Below, piece after piece: positions 45,085-53,956 of a stretch of DNA of 64,000 bases. The stretch lies in NCBI GenBank assembly GCA_016708825.1, contig JADJEZ010000004.1, positions 1-64,000 of the forward strand, given 5' to 3'. Under the pieces are notes generated by a model. That model did not search any database and was not told the origin of the DNA. It was given only the letters and a program-made list of their open reading frames with translations. A program made the position numbers and the translations under genes. The DNA comes from Betaproteobacteria bacterium (GTDB taxonomy: Bacteria > Pseudomonadota > Gammaproteobacteria > Burkholderiales > Usitatibacteraceae). Positions within the stretch are counted from its first letter, which is position 1, and each line of letters starts with the position of its first letter.

Positions 45085-46416
45085 CTACTTGACGAGGAGG
45101 GCGACGAGGAGCCCCACGGCGGCGATCGAGAGGACCACGATCGCGATGAGGGCGGGCGCGTTGGTGCCGCTGCTTTCCGGGAATTGCGGCCCGGCCTCGT
45201 GGGAATCCGGCGGGGGCGTCACGAAGCGGGGGATGATTCGTGCGCGGGGTTCCTCGGCTTTTTTCTCGGGCACCGGCTCGGCCGCAGGCGCGAGCGGGCT
45301 GCCCGGCTCGATGCGGCCGCGGTAGGCGCGCATCTTCTGGGTGGCGGTGATGTATTCCTCGAACTCACCCGTCTGGTTGGTCATCGACGCGAGCCGCAGG
45401 GTGGCGTCGAAGGAGTCGAAGGTCTTCGCGATGCCCAAAGGCTTCGTCGATTCGTCCTCGCGGACGGCCGCCTTGTCGAGCTTGCCCTCGGCGGGAAGCG
45501 GGATCGTGGAGACGTCCGCTGCCTGCGCTTCGCCCGCCGGGCGCTGCGGAGGCGGCGCGGAACGCGCCTTGAGGGCGACGGACGGCCGGGCCGAGTCGAG
45601 CTGGCGGCGCACTTCGCGCAGGTCGTCGCCGAACTCCTTGACCGTCTGGTAGCGGTCGTCGACCGTCTTGGCCATCGCCTTGGCGACGATCAGGTCGAGC
45701 ATCGCCGGCACGCCGCGGTTGTGGGAGGAAGGCGGCGGCGGCGCGGTGTTGACCGTGGCGTACATGATGGCGTTCACGTTGTCGCCGTCGAAGGGCGCCA
45801 GGCCCGTGAGCGCCTCGTAGAGCACCACGCCCAGGGAGAAGGTGTCGGTACGCGTGTCGAGGGATTTCCCGATCACCTGCTCGGGCGACATGTAGCGCGG
45901 GCTGCCCAGGATCAGGCCCGTCATCGTCTTCACGGCCGAGTTGGGCAGCCGCGCGATGCCGAAGTCGGTGATCTTCGCGGTGCCGCCCCCCAGAACCATG
46001 ATGTTCGAGGGCTTCACGTCGCGGTGCACGATCTCCTGCTGGTGCGCGAACCACAGGCCGTCGGCGACCTGCGCGATGATGTCCACGACCTGGTCGGTGG
46101 GCGGGAGCTTGCCGTCGGCGATCATCTCCTTGAGTTCCCGGCCCTCGAGGAACTCCATCGCCATGTAGGCGACCTGGTCGGTCTTGCCCACGTCGTAGAT
46201 GGTGACGATGTTGGGGTGGTTCAGGCGCCCGGCGGCCTTGATCTCCTGCTGGAAGCGCGCCTCGTACTCCTCCAGCTCCTGCTTGGAGAGGTTGAGGTTG
46301 ATCGTCTTGATCGCGACGGTGCGATCGATGATCGGGTCCACGGCCTTGTACACCGTGCCCATGGCGCCCTGGCCGATCTCGGAGACGATCTTGTAGCGGC
46401 CGAGGATGGGGTTCAT
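45085..46416 (-). CDS. Tail-anchored Hanks-type Ser/Thr protein kinase
   Basis: 443 residues. Kinase domain at about residues 8-270: glycine loop GQGAMGTVYKA, lysine in VAIKTINLN, catalytic HRDVKPSNIM, DFGIA and the activation region GSPRYMSPEQ. All catalytic residues are present. A linker of about 150 residues rich in Pro/Ala follows, then a single C-terminal membrane helix (APALIAIVVLSIAAVGLLVA) ending almost at the terminus. The kinase is thus cytoplasmic and anchored by its tail, without PASTA domains. Its ATG overlaps the TGA of the lipoprotein gene upstream; last gene of a three-gene operon. Confidence 0.92.
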   Translation of the reverse strand: MNPILGRYKIVSEIGQGAMGTVYKAVDPIIDRTVAIKTINLNLSKQELEEYEARFQQEIKAAGRLNHPNIVTIYDVGKTDQVAYMAMEFLEGRELKEMIADGKLPPTDQVVDIIAQVADGLWFAHQQEIVHRDVKPSNIMVLGGGTAKITDFGIARLPNSAVKTMTGLILGSPRYMSPEQVIGKSLDTRTDTFSLGVVLYEALTGLAPFDGDNVNAIMYATVNTAPPPPSSHNRGVPAMLDLIVAKAMAKTVDDRYQTVKEFGDDLREVRRQLDSARPSVALKARSAPPPQRPAGEAQAADVSTIPLPAEGKLDKAAVREDESTKPLGIAKTFDSFDATLRLASMTNQTGEFEEYITATQKMRAYRGRIEPGSPLAPAAEPVPEKKAEEPRARIIPRFVTPPPDSHEAGPQFPESSGTNAPALIAIVVLSIAAVGLLVALLVK

Positions 46417-47228
46417 GGAGACTTCTTCCCGGCCTTTTCGGCGAAGGCCTTCTCGGCGAGCGCCTTCTTCGCCTGTGCCTTGGCGCCGGCGAAGGTCCTC
46501 GTCCACATCGGGTGTCCGGACTCGGCGGGCGTCAGGTCGAAATTCGGGTCGATGTCGTAGATCTTCAGGAACTCCGCGCGGCAGGCGGGCCAGCGGTTCA
46601 TGAGGCAATGGGAAAACGCGATGTGCTTGAGCGCGCGTACCTGGTCCTTCCTGTCCTTGAGCCCCTCCCTGAGCGCGGCCTCGAGGGCCGTGAGCGACTC
46701 CTCGAACTCCCCCGCCTCGTACTTCACGAGCCCCTCGACCAGCATCCGCTCGGCCTTGTCGAGCGTGGCCTGCGGCCTGCCCCTGGCCGCCTCGCGCTCG
46801 GCGATGAGTGTGGCGCGCACCGTCCGGTACACCGGGCCCCAGATGGGATGGCCGTCCTCGGCGACGGTGAGGGCGAAGCCCTGGTCGATCTCGAACGCCC
46901 TGCGGAACTCCGCGGCGCACAGCGCCTCGCGGGCAGCCACGCAGTGGATGAAGGCCAGGTGCTTGCGGGCCGTGCCCTGGTCGCTCTTTTCCAGGAGACC
47001 GTGGTCGAGGGAGGCCTGGAGGTTGCGCAGCGCGCCGTCGTAGTCGCCGATCTCGTAGAGCTTGAGCCCGGCCAGGAGCTGCTCCCGGGCCCGCGCGCGA
47101 AGCGTGTCCACCGTGATCTGGGGTGCGACGGGCCGGGGCGCTTCGGGCGGCATCTGCGCGCAGGCCGCCAGCAATGCGACGATTGCGGTCGCGCCCGAGC
47201 GGCGCAGGGCGGCGAGGTGGCGCATCAC
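46413..47228 (-). CDS. TssQ-like repeat lipoprotein
   Basis: 271 residues with a lipoprotein signal (ATAIVALLAAC, Cys about residue 23). Two homologous halves follow, each with a TPR-like helix pair and the signature KHLAFIHC...AEDGHPIWGPVYR (first half) and KHIAFSHC...AESGHPMWTRTF (second). I recognise this as similar to the TssQ family of lipoproteins linked to type VI secretion, but no T6SS gene is in this window. The basic Ala/Lys-rich C-terminus is unusual. It overlaps its neighbours on both sides (TGATG and ATGA), so it belongs to one translation unit with the cyclase and kinase. Confidence 0.75.
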   Translation of the reverse strand: MMRHLAALRRSGATAIVALLAACAQMPPEAPRPVAPQITVDTLRARAREQLLAGLKLYEIGDYDGALRNLQASLDHGLLEKSDQGTARKHLAFIHCVAAREALCAAEFRRAFEIDQGFALTVAEDGHPIWGPVYRTVRATLIAEREAARGRPQATLDKAERMLVEGLVKYEAGEFEESLTALEAALREGLKDRKDQVRALKHIAFSHCLMNRWPACRAEFLKIYDIDPNFDLTPAESGHPMWTRTFAGAKAQAKKALAEKAFAEKAGKKSP

Positions 47229-48516
47229 TGGAACCGGTGGCGGATGGTGACTTCGTCGCGCGACTTCACCTCGATGTTTTCGACGTGCGCCGCGAAGGTG
47301 GTGTTGCGGACTTCGACCTTGTATTTCCCGGGCGCGAGCTTGAGCGACTTCACCGGCGGGCTCACGCCGCCCGGTTTTCCGTTCAGGAACACCTCGCCCC
47401 AGGGCTGGATCGAAAAGACGAGCGTCGCGGGCGGCACGGCGGGCGCGGCCGGCGCGGAGGGCTTTGCGGCATCGGCCTTCACGGGCTCGGCCTTGGCATG
47501 GACCGCGGGCTTGGCCGGCTCCGGCTTGGCGGGTTCGGTCTTCGCGGCGTCGGGCTTGGCGTCCTCGGGCCTGGCCGACTCCGGCTTTCCGGGATCCGCA
47601 GGCTGCGGGGCCTTGCCGTTCGTGCCGTCGGGCGCGGCTTTCGGGGCCTCGAGCGGGGGAGAAACCACGCCGGCCGGAGGGCTCGCGGGAACGATGTCGG
47701 TGCCGCCGCCAGTTCCGGGATGGGCGCGACGACGGCCTCGCCTTTCTTGTTGGCCACCATGAAGCCCAGCACCGCGACCACGCCGGCCAGCACCGCGGCG
47801 ACGATGGTGAGTTTCTTCTTGTCCTGCACGAACGACGGAATGGTGAGGGTTACCGTGGAGGTGCCGGTGGGAGAAGCCGCCGAAAGCGCACGCTTCACGT
47901 TCGTGGTGGTCGTGGCGGCGCGGTCCTTCATGCTGTCGCGGGCCTTCTTCATCGCGCCCTCGTGGTGGCCGACCACGTAGATCTCGTGCTCGCGCACGTG
48001 CTTGTCCGTGCGCGAGCCCTCGTAGGTGAAGAGCTTGGCGTACTCGCTCGCGAGGTTGGACACCACGTCGTAGTAGGAGCGCGACACGACGATCTGGCCG
48101 GGGCGCGCGAAGCTCATGATGCGCTGCGCCACGTTGATGCCGTCGCCGATGATGTTGGGGTGCCCGTTGATGTCCTTCACCAGCTTCACGGGCCCGAGGT
48201 TGATGCCCATGCGCACGGAATCGTCGCCGGACTGCTCGACCTGGGTGGCGGTCTGGTTGTCGCGGACCATTGCGTCGCGAAGCGACAGCGTCGTGAAGAG
48301 CGCGTCCTCGGGGTCGCCGAGGAAGGAGATCGCCGCACCATCCCCGGTGTCGAGGATGATCCGGTCGTTGACCGGGATGTCCTTGATGGCTTCCGAAAGG
48401 TTGTTCGTGAGGCTGGTTTTCAGGCGAATCTGCTCGGCCACCGGCTTCTTGGAATAGCCGACGAGGTCGATGAACACGACGCTGCAGATGAATGTGCGGT
48501 TGGCCTGATCGAGCAT
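47225..48516 (-). CDS. Membrane class III nucleotidyl cyclase with PEGA domain (one indel)
   Basis: N-terminal cyclase domain (about residues 10-180) with the metal-binding Asp in VVFIDLVGYS, a second acidic motif GDGAAISFLGDPEDALF and the C-terminal HPNIIGDGINVAQRIMSFA segment. One membrane helix follows (KLTIVAAVLAGVVAVLGFMV), then a Pro/Ala/Lys-rich linker and a periplasmic PEGA domain (SIQPWGEVFLNGKPGG, LAPGKYKVEVRN). One base is missing near 47704 between IPEL and GGGTDIVPASPPAG. Corrected length 430. The product (cAMP or cGMP) cannot be told from sequence. First gene of the operon with the lipoprotein and the kinase. Confidence 0.87.
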
Positions 48517-48570
48517 CGTGCGACCTGATACGGCGGCGCGCCGTAACCCCCTGTGGGCAGTTATTGCTTT

Positions 48571-48608
48571 AAAAAAAGAGACTTACCGAACGAAGTTCGG
48601 GCAAGTCC
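48571..48608 (-). terminator. Intrinsic terminator after the SDR gene
   Basis: On the minus strand GACTT...CCGAAC TTC GTTCGG...AAGTC forms a long hairpin followed directly by TCTTTTTTT. It closes the hpnC-hpnD-hpnE-SDR operon and insulates it from the cyclase operon, which starts about 55 bases further on. Confidence 0.82.
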
Positions 48609-48643
48609 TAGTTTAGCCCATTCCCGGCGGCGAAGTCTGTGGA

Positions 48644-49408
48644 TTACGTCACGATCGAGAGCGGGACGCTCGAAAATCCCCGGCCCTCGGGTCCCAGGAG
48701 GCGCAGGTAGGCGGCCGCGACCGCCTCGGGCGCCGGGAGTGCTGCGCGATCCTCGCCCGGATGGCTTTGCGCCCGCTGCGGGCTCGCCATCGGCCCCGGG
48801 ACCGCCACGTGGAAGCGGGGCTTGCCCGCCTGCTCGCACTCGTCGGCCCAGATGGCGGCAAGGGGCCCCAAGCCGGATTTCGACACGGCGAATGCGCCCC
48901 AGTAGGCCGCCGGGCGGAAGGCGTGGGTCTCGGCGGTGAAGATCACGGCACCGTCGGGAGCGTCGGAGAGCATCGGCAGGCAGGCTCTCGTAAGGGCGAA
49001 CGGAGCGCCGAGATTGACCCGCAGGTGCGTCATCCACTGCTCCAGGGGCTGGTCGCGCAGGGGCGAGAGCGGCGTGAAGTGCGCGGCGCAGTGCACCACC
49101 GCGTCCAGCCGCCCGAGATCGCGGCGCAGCATCCCCGCCAGGGTATCGAACTCGTGGTCCCCCGCGCTCGCGAGGTCGAGGGGGATCGCGGCGGGCTCCT
49201 TGCCTCCGGCCGCGACGATGTCGTCGTAGGTCTTCGTGAGGGGCCCGGTCTTGCGTCCGAGGACCGCCACGGTGGCGCCGTGGGCCGCGCAGGCGAGCGC
49301 CACGGCGCGCCCCAGGCCACGGCCCGCGCCGGTGACGAGCACCACCCGGTCGAGGAGCAGGTCGGCGGGCGCATCCCAGCGGGCGGAAACGGTATTCGAT
49401 GGATTCAT
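48644..49408 (-). CDS. Short-chain dehydrogenase/reductase, YciK-like, with Tyr-to-Phe in the active site
   Basis: 254 residues. The cofactor motif TGAGRGLGRAVALACAAHG indicates NAD(P) binding. HCAAHFTPLSPL and VNLGAPFALTRACLP follow. At the catalytic YxxxK position the sequence is WGAFAVSKSG: the Tyr is Phe (TTC), although the Lys is kept. E. coli YciK has WGAYAASK. This would cripple normal SDR catalysis unless it is a base error. ATGA overlap with hpnE places it in the squalene operon; a function there is not established. Confidence 0.82.
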   Translation of the reverse strand: MNPSNTVSARWDAPADLLLDRVVLVTGAGRGLGRAVALACAAHGATVAVLGRKTGPLTKTYDDIVAAGGKEPAAIPLDLASAGDHEFDTLAGMLRRDLGRLDAVVHCAAHFTPLSPLRDQPLEQWMTHLRVNLGAPFALTRACLPMLSDAPDGAVIFTAETHAFRPAAYWGAFAVSKSGLGPLAAIWADECEQAGKPRFHVAVPGPMASPQRAQSHPGEDRAALPAPEAVAAAYLRLLGPEGRGFSSVPLSIVT

Positions 49409-50706
49409 GGCGTCGGGGACCGGTCGAGGATCGTTCGGGCCGCGCGGGAGCCGCTCTGCACGGCGGCCTCCAGCGTCGCGGGATAGGGGCCTTCGGTGTA
49501 GTCGCCGGCAAGCGCGAGGCCGGGGGCGCCGGTCCCGGCGGGCGGGCGGAAAGTGCCCGGCTCGCACGCGAAGGTGGCGCGCTTCTCGGTGATGACCTTC
49601 GTCCACCGCGGCGGTCCGGGAAGTGCCGCGACGCGCGCCACCTCCCGGTGCACGGCCGTGGAGAGCACGTCCTGGTCGAGCGCGGCCTCGTGGCGGGAGT
49701 CTGAAATCACGGCGGCGACCAGCCCGCGGGCGCCGGAAAGGGCTTCCCGGTCGAAAAGCCACTGCGCGTGGCCGCCGTCGACGCCGGTCATCGGAAAGGG
49801 CAGGCGCACGCGGCCTTCGTACTGGAGGTAGACGGTGGTGATCGGCTCGTGGGGGATGGCGCCGATCTTCGCGGCAAGCGCAGCCAGCCCCGGAATGCCC
49901 CCCAGAAGCGCCGCGGCTTCATGGGCCGCGGCGGCGCAAACGACGGCGTCAAACGTGCCGGAGTTTCCGGCGGCGGCGAGGCGCCATTGCGCGCCTTCGG
50001 GAACGAGGGCGGTGACGCGGGCGCCGAGCACGACCTGCGCACCGCGCTCGCCCAGCCACGAGATCGCGGGGTCGGGCAGGAGCGCCGAGAGGTCATGGGC
50101 CGGGAAGACGAGATCCGAATCGGCGCGGCTGCGGGCGAGCGCATCGTGCAGCACGCGCGAGAAGACGCGCGCATCGGCCCGCTCGGCGGGCGTGTTGAGC
50201 GCCGCCACGCAGAGGGGCTCCCAGAGCAAACGTCGCAGGCGCTCGGGCTGGGCGAGCCGGGACAGGAACGCGGCGACGCACTCGCCGGGCCTTGCAGCGG
50301 CCTCGGCGCGGCGAACGGCGAATGCGAACGCAAACGCCGAGATGCGATCGGCGAGCGAGAGGCCTCCGGCGAAGACGAGCGCGGCGGCCAGGTGCAGGGG
50401 CGCCGGCAGGCGAGGTGCGGCAAGGCCCAGGGTGCCGGGGTAGTGCAGGCCGAGGGGTTCGCGACGCAGCGCGTTCCGGGGAACGTCCACGGCCCGCATG
50501 AGGGCGAGGGTGTCGCGGTAGGCGCCGAGCAGAAGGTGCTGGCCGTTGTCGAGCACGGTGTCGCGGTACTCGACCCGGCGCGCCCGCCCGCCCGCCGTGC
50601 GGTTCGCGTCGTACAGCGTGACCGCCGCGCCGCCGCGCACCAGATCCACGGCCGCGGCTATACCCGCATAGCCCGCGCCGATGACCGCGACGCGCCTGCC
50701 GTTCAC
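49405..50706 (-). CDS. hpnE: Hydroxysqualene dehydroxylase
   Basis: A flavin amine-oxidase-like enzyme that reduces hydroxysqualene to squalene. The FAD-binding motif VAVIGAGYAGIAAAVDLVRGG stands at the N-terminus, followed by NRTAGGRARRVEY and a C-terminal FAD contact (GLALAGDYTEGPYPATLEAA). I choose GTG 50706 because it overlaps the hpnD stop as GTGA; ATG 50718 would add four residues. 433 residues, intact. Works with HpnC and HpnD upstream. Confidence 0.92.
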   Translation of the reverse strand: MNGRRVAVIGAGYAGIAAAVDLVRGGAAVTLYDANRTAGGRARRVEYRDTVLDNGQHLLLGAYRDTLALMRAVDVPRNALRREPLGLHYPGTLGLAAPRLPAPLHLAAALVFAGGLSLADRISAFAFAFAVRRAEAAARPGECVAAFLSRLAQPERLRRLLWEPLCVAALNTPAERADARVFSRVLHDALARSRADSDLVFPAHDLSALLPDPAISWLGERGAQVVLGARVTALVPEGAQWRLAAAGNSGTFDAVVCAAAAHEAAALLGGIPGLAALAAKIGAIPHEPITTVYLQYEGRVRLPFPMTGVDGGHAQWLFDREALSGARGLVAAVISDSRHEAALDQDVLSTAVHREVARVAALPGPPRWTKVITEKRATFACEPGTFRPPAGTGAPGLALAGDYTEGPYPATLEAAVQSGSRAARTILDRSPTP

Positions 50707-51536
50707 GCGCGCACCCATGTCCTCCACGCGATCCAGAGCTTGCGGATGGGCGTGAGCGAGACGCGGCCTTCCAGGACGGGGAAGCCGTCGCGGCGGATCT
50801 CGGCGAGGAGCGTGCGGTAGATGGCGGCCATGACGAGCCCGGCGCGCTGGCTGCGGCGGTCCTCGGGATGCAGTTTCGCGAAGGCCTCCTCGTAGAGGCG
50901 CTCGGCACGCTCGGCCTGCCCGGCCATCAGGGCGCGGAAGGGCTCGCCCGTGCGACGGGCGAGAATGTCCTGCGCCGTGAGGCCGTGGCGCGCCAGGTCG
51001 TCGGCGGGCAGGTAGACGCGGCCGCGCCTCGCATCCTCGCCCACGTCGCGGATGATATTGGTGAGCTGGAACGCGAGCCCGAGCGACTCGGCGTACTCGA
51101 GCGTCTGCGCGTGGCGGTAGCCGAAGATGGAGGCGGAGAGCTGGCCCACGACGCCGGCCACGCGATGGCAGTACACGCGCAGCGACTCGAAATCGGCGTA
51201 GCGATGGTGCGTCAGGTCCATTTCCATGCCGTCGATGATCTCGTTCATGCGGGCCGCGTCGAGGCCCATGGGCGCGACGAACGGCGCCAGGGCCCGCGTG
51301 ACCGGGTGCGTGGGCGAGCCGGCCGCGAGGTTCGCCACTTCCGTGCGCCACCAGGCGAGCTTGGCGCGCGCGACCGTGATGTCGCTCGCCTCGTCGGCGA
51401 CGTCGTCGACCTCCCGGCAGAAGGCGTAGAAGGCGGTGATCGCGCGCCGTTTCTCCGCGCCCAGGAAGAGGAAGCTGTAGTAGAAGCTCGAGCCGCTCGC
51501 CGCGGCCCTCTGCCGGCAGTATTCGTCGGGGGTCAT
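50703..51536 (-). CDS. hpnD: Presqualene diphosphate synthase
   Basis: Condenses two farnesyl diphosphates to presqualene diphosphate. 277 residues. Aspartate-rich motifs are FCREVDDVADE and LTNIIRDVGEDARRGRVYLP. Other family segments are SFYYSFLFLGAEKRRAITAF and VYCHRVAGVVGQLSASIFG. Its ATG overlaps the hpnC stop (ATGA), its stop overlaps hpnE. Confidence 0.93.
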   Translation of the reverse strand: MTPDEYCRQRAAASGSSFYYSFLFLGAEKRRAITAFYAFCREVDDVADEASDITVARAKLAWWRTEVANLAAGSPTHPVTRALAPFVAPMGLDAARMNEIIDGMEMDLTHHRYADFESLRVYCHRVAGVVGQLSASIFGYRHAQTLEYAESLGLAFQLTNIIRDVGEDARRGRVYLPADDLARHGLTAQDILARRTGEPFRALMAGQAERAERLYEEAFAKLHPEDRRSQRAGLVMAAIYRTLLAEIRRDGFPVLEGRVSLTPIRKLWIAWRTWVRA

Positions 51537-52372
51537 GGGGCGGTGATCCGCACCGGGGCCGGTCTCCAGAAGGCCGCCTTCCAGAGGATGCGCGCCCAGT
51601 CGCCGGCCTTCAGGCGCGGGCGGCGGCCGAAGACGTCGCCCTGCACCGCCTCGATCTTGTCGAGGATGCGCAGCCCTCCCGCGGCGATCGCGCGGATCTC
51701 CAGGCCGATGCGCCCCGGAAGCCGCGTGCCCAGGGGCGAGCCGCTGCGCATCATGGCCCGCGCCCGCTGGCACTGGAAGCGCATGAGGTCCTGCCACGGG
51801 CGGTCGGCACGGCCAGCGGCGATGCCTGATTCCGTCACGCCGAAGCGGGCGAGATCCTCCTGCGGCAGGTAGACGCGGCCCTTGCCCCAGTCCACGGCGA
51901 CGTCCTGCCAGTGGTTGATGAGCTGCAGGCTCGAGCAGATCGCGTCCGAATCGCGCAGGTTCGCCGGGTCGTCCTTGCGGAAGAGGGCGAGCAGGAGGCG
52001 GCCCACGGGGTCGGCGGAGCGCCGGCAGTAGTCCATGAGCTCGTCGAAGGTGGCGTAGCGCTTCTTGGTCACGTCCTGGCGGAAGGCGTCGAGCAGGTCG
52101 TGGAAGAGCCCGAGTGGCAGGTCGTGCGCGAAAACGGCGTCATGGAGGCGGGAAAACACCGGGTCGGCGGGGCGCTCGCGGCGCGCGATCCGGTCGAGGT
52201 TTCTCGCGTAGCCGTCCAGGAGCGCCAGGCGCTCGGCGTCGCCTAGGCTGCCTTCGTCGGCGAAGTCGTCGGCGTTACGCGCGAACGCGTAGATGGCCTC
52301 GACCGGGGGCCGCAGGGCGGGCGGAAGGAGCCAGGAAGCGACGGGGAAGTTCTCGTAGTGCTCGACGGGCAA
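51533..52372 (-). CDS. hpnC: Hydroxysqualene synthase
   Basis: Converts presqualene diphosphate to hydroxysqualene. 279 residues from a TTG start at 52372, chosen because family members begin HYENFPVAS at this point; no ATG or GTG is available. Asp-rich motifs are FARNADDFADE and LINHWQDVAVDWGKGRVYLP. With hpnD and hpnE it completes the three-step bacterial squalene route. First gene of the operon. Squalene-hopene cyclase is not in this window. Confidence 0.92.
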   Translation of the reverse strand: MPVEHYENFPVASWLLPPALRPPVEAIYAFARNADDFADEGSLGDAERLALLDGYARNLDRIARRERPADPVFSRLHDAVFAHDLPLGLFHDLLDAFRQDVTKKRYATFDELMDYCRRSADPVGRLLLALFRKDDPANLRDSDAICSSLQLINHWQDVAVDWGKGRVYLPQEDLARFGVTESGIAAGRADRPWQDLMRFQCQRARAMMRSGSPLGTRLPGRIGLEIRAIAAGGLRILDKIEAVQGDVFGRRPRLKAGDWARILWKAAFWRPAPVRITAP

Positions 52373-52456
52373 GGGAGGCGGGAAACGCTTGAATTATCGG
52401 GATTATATCGGTCAGCTTCGGCGTTATGGGCGCCGTCTGGGGCCCTATCCTTCGGG

Positions 52457-52462
52457 TATAAT
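52457..52462 (+). promoter_or_regulatory. -10 element of tRNA-Leu(TAG)
   Basis: A perfect TATAAT 11 bases before the tRNA 5' end. No good -35 lies 16-18 bases upstream. Confidence 0.5.
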
Positions 52463-52473
52463 TCGCCTTCACC

Positions 52474-52558
52474 GCGAAAGTGGCGGAATTGGTAGACGCA
52501 CCGGATTTAGGTTCCGGCGCCGAAAGGCATGGGGGTTCGAGTCCCTTCTTTCGCACCA
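52474..52558 (+). tRNA. tRNA-Leu (anticodon TAG)
   Basis: Starts GCGAAAGTGGCGGAATTGG and ends with acceptor strand CTTTCGC plus A and encoded CCA. Anticodon stem-loop CCGGA TTTAGGT TCCGG gives TAG. The long variable arm is present. 85 bases. Together with the CAG tRNA at 15.9 kb it covers CUN codons. Confidence 0.96.
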
Positions 52559-52632
52559 GGTTCGATCGGCCGACACCCTGACGGCCACCCCTCGCGGAAC
52601 GCATTCCGGGGGACTCTCACAGGACTATCCAC

Positions 52633-53943
52633 ATGCAGCAGGCAGTCGAAACGAAGCCCAGCCCGCTCGAGCGGCAACTGAAGGTGGCGATCCCGGTCGC
52701 GCAGCTCGAGGCCGAGATCGCGAACCGGATCAAGAAGCTCGCGCGCACGGTGAAGATGCAGGGCTTCCGGCCCGGCAAGGTGCCGATCAAGATGGTGGAG
52801 CGCCACTACGGGTTCCAGGTCCGCCAGGAAGCGCTGTCGGAGAGCGTGCAGCGCTCGTTCGCCGATGCGGTTCGCAGCCAGAACTACCGGGTGGCGGGCA
52901 TGCCGCGCTTCGAGCCGGTCCAGGGCGGCACCGACGCCAACGCCTTCGAGTTCCAGGCGGTCTTCGAGGTCTACCCCGAGATCACCCTGGGCGACATCGC
53001 CGAGCGAAAGGTGACCCGGCCGCAGACCGAGATTTCCGACAAGGACGTCGATGCGACGATCGAGACGCTGCGCAAGCAGCGCGCGACCTACGAGCGGGTC
53101 GAGCGGGGCGCCGGCGACGGCGATCTCGTGAACCTCGACTTCGACGGCACGGTCGACGGCGTCGCCTTCGAGGGCGGCTCCGGCAAGAACTTCACCGTGG
53201 TGCTGGGCGAGGGACGCATGCTCCCGGCCTTCGAGAAGGCCCTGGCGGGGCTCGCCGAGGGCGCGACGAAGACCTTCCCGATCGTGTTCCCGGAGGACTA
53301 TGCCGAGCAGCTCAAGGGCAAGACCGCGCAGTTCGCCGTCACGGTGAACCAGGTTGCGCAGCCGAAGCTTCCGGAGGTGGACGCGGAGTTCGCCAGGTCG
53401 CTGGGAGTGGAGGACGGCGATGTCGCGCGCATGCGCGCGGAGATCCGCCAGAACATCGAGCGCGAGGTGAAGAAGCGCATCCAGGCCCGGGTGAAGGAGC
53501 AGGTCATGGAGGGCCTGGTCGCCGCTGCCACCTTCGAGGTGCCGCGCGTGCTCCTCGATTCCGAGATCTCGCGCATGCGCGAGGCCGCCGTCGCCGACCT
53601 CAAGCAGCGCGGCATGACCACGCAGGATCTGGAGCTGCCCGCGGCGATTTTCGCGAACCAGGCGCGCCACCGCGTGACCCTCGGCCTCCTGATAGCGGAT
53701 ATCGTGCGCAAGAACGAGCTCGGCGCGCGCGCGGACCAGGTGCGCAAGGTGATCGAGGAGCACGCGGACAGCTTCGAGCAGCCCGCCGAGATGGTCCGCT
53801 GGTTCTACGGCCAGCCCGAGCGGATGGCCGAGGTCGAGGCGGTCGTCATGGAGGACAACGTCGTAGAATGGTCCCTGGCTCGCATGCAGGTGGAGGACCG
53901 GCCGACGGCCTTCGACGAGCTGATGGGCACGAAGAAGCCCTGA
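52633..53943 (+). CDS. tig: Trigger factor
   Basis: Ribosome-bound chaperone and prolyl isomerase. 436 residues with an intact frame. The ribosome-docking signature is GFRPGKVPIKMVERHYG, the FKBP-type domain is around residues 160-240 (DGDLVNLDFDGTVDGVAFEG), and a helical C-terminal chaperone domain follows. clpP starts 13 bp after it, the standard tig-clpP-clpX-lon protein quality-control cluster. Confidence 0.96.
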   Translation: MQQAVETKPSPLERQLKVAIPVAQLEAEIANRIKKLARTVKMQGFRPGKVPIKMVERHYGFQVRQEALSESVQRSFADAVRSQNYRVAGMPRFEPVQGGTDANAFEFQAVFEVYPEITLGDIAERKVTRPQTEISDKDVDATIETLRKQRATYERVERGAGDGDLVNLDFDGTVDGVAFEGGSGKNFTVVLGEGRMLPAFEKALAGLAEGATKTFPIVFPEDYAEQLKGKTAQFAVTVNQVAQPKLPEVDAEFARSLGVEDGDVARMRAEIRQNIEREVKKRIQARVKEQVMEGLVAAATFEVPRVLLDSEISRMREAAVADLKQRGMTTQDLELPAAIFANQARHRVTLGLLIADIVRKNELGARADQVRKVIEEHADSFEQPAEMVRWFYGQPERMAEVEAVVMEDNVVEWSLARMQVEDRPTAFDELMGTKKP

Positions 53944-53956
53944 CGAGGAGAAGCGA

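Noticed and set aside
45085..48516. A type VI secretion cluster
   Set aside because: Only a TssQ-like lipoprotein and a kinase are present; no tss core gene (sheath, Hcp, VgrG, TssJLM) is seen in the window.
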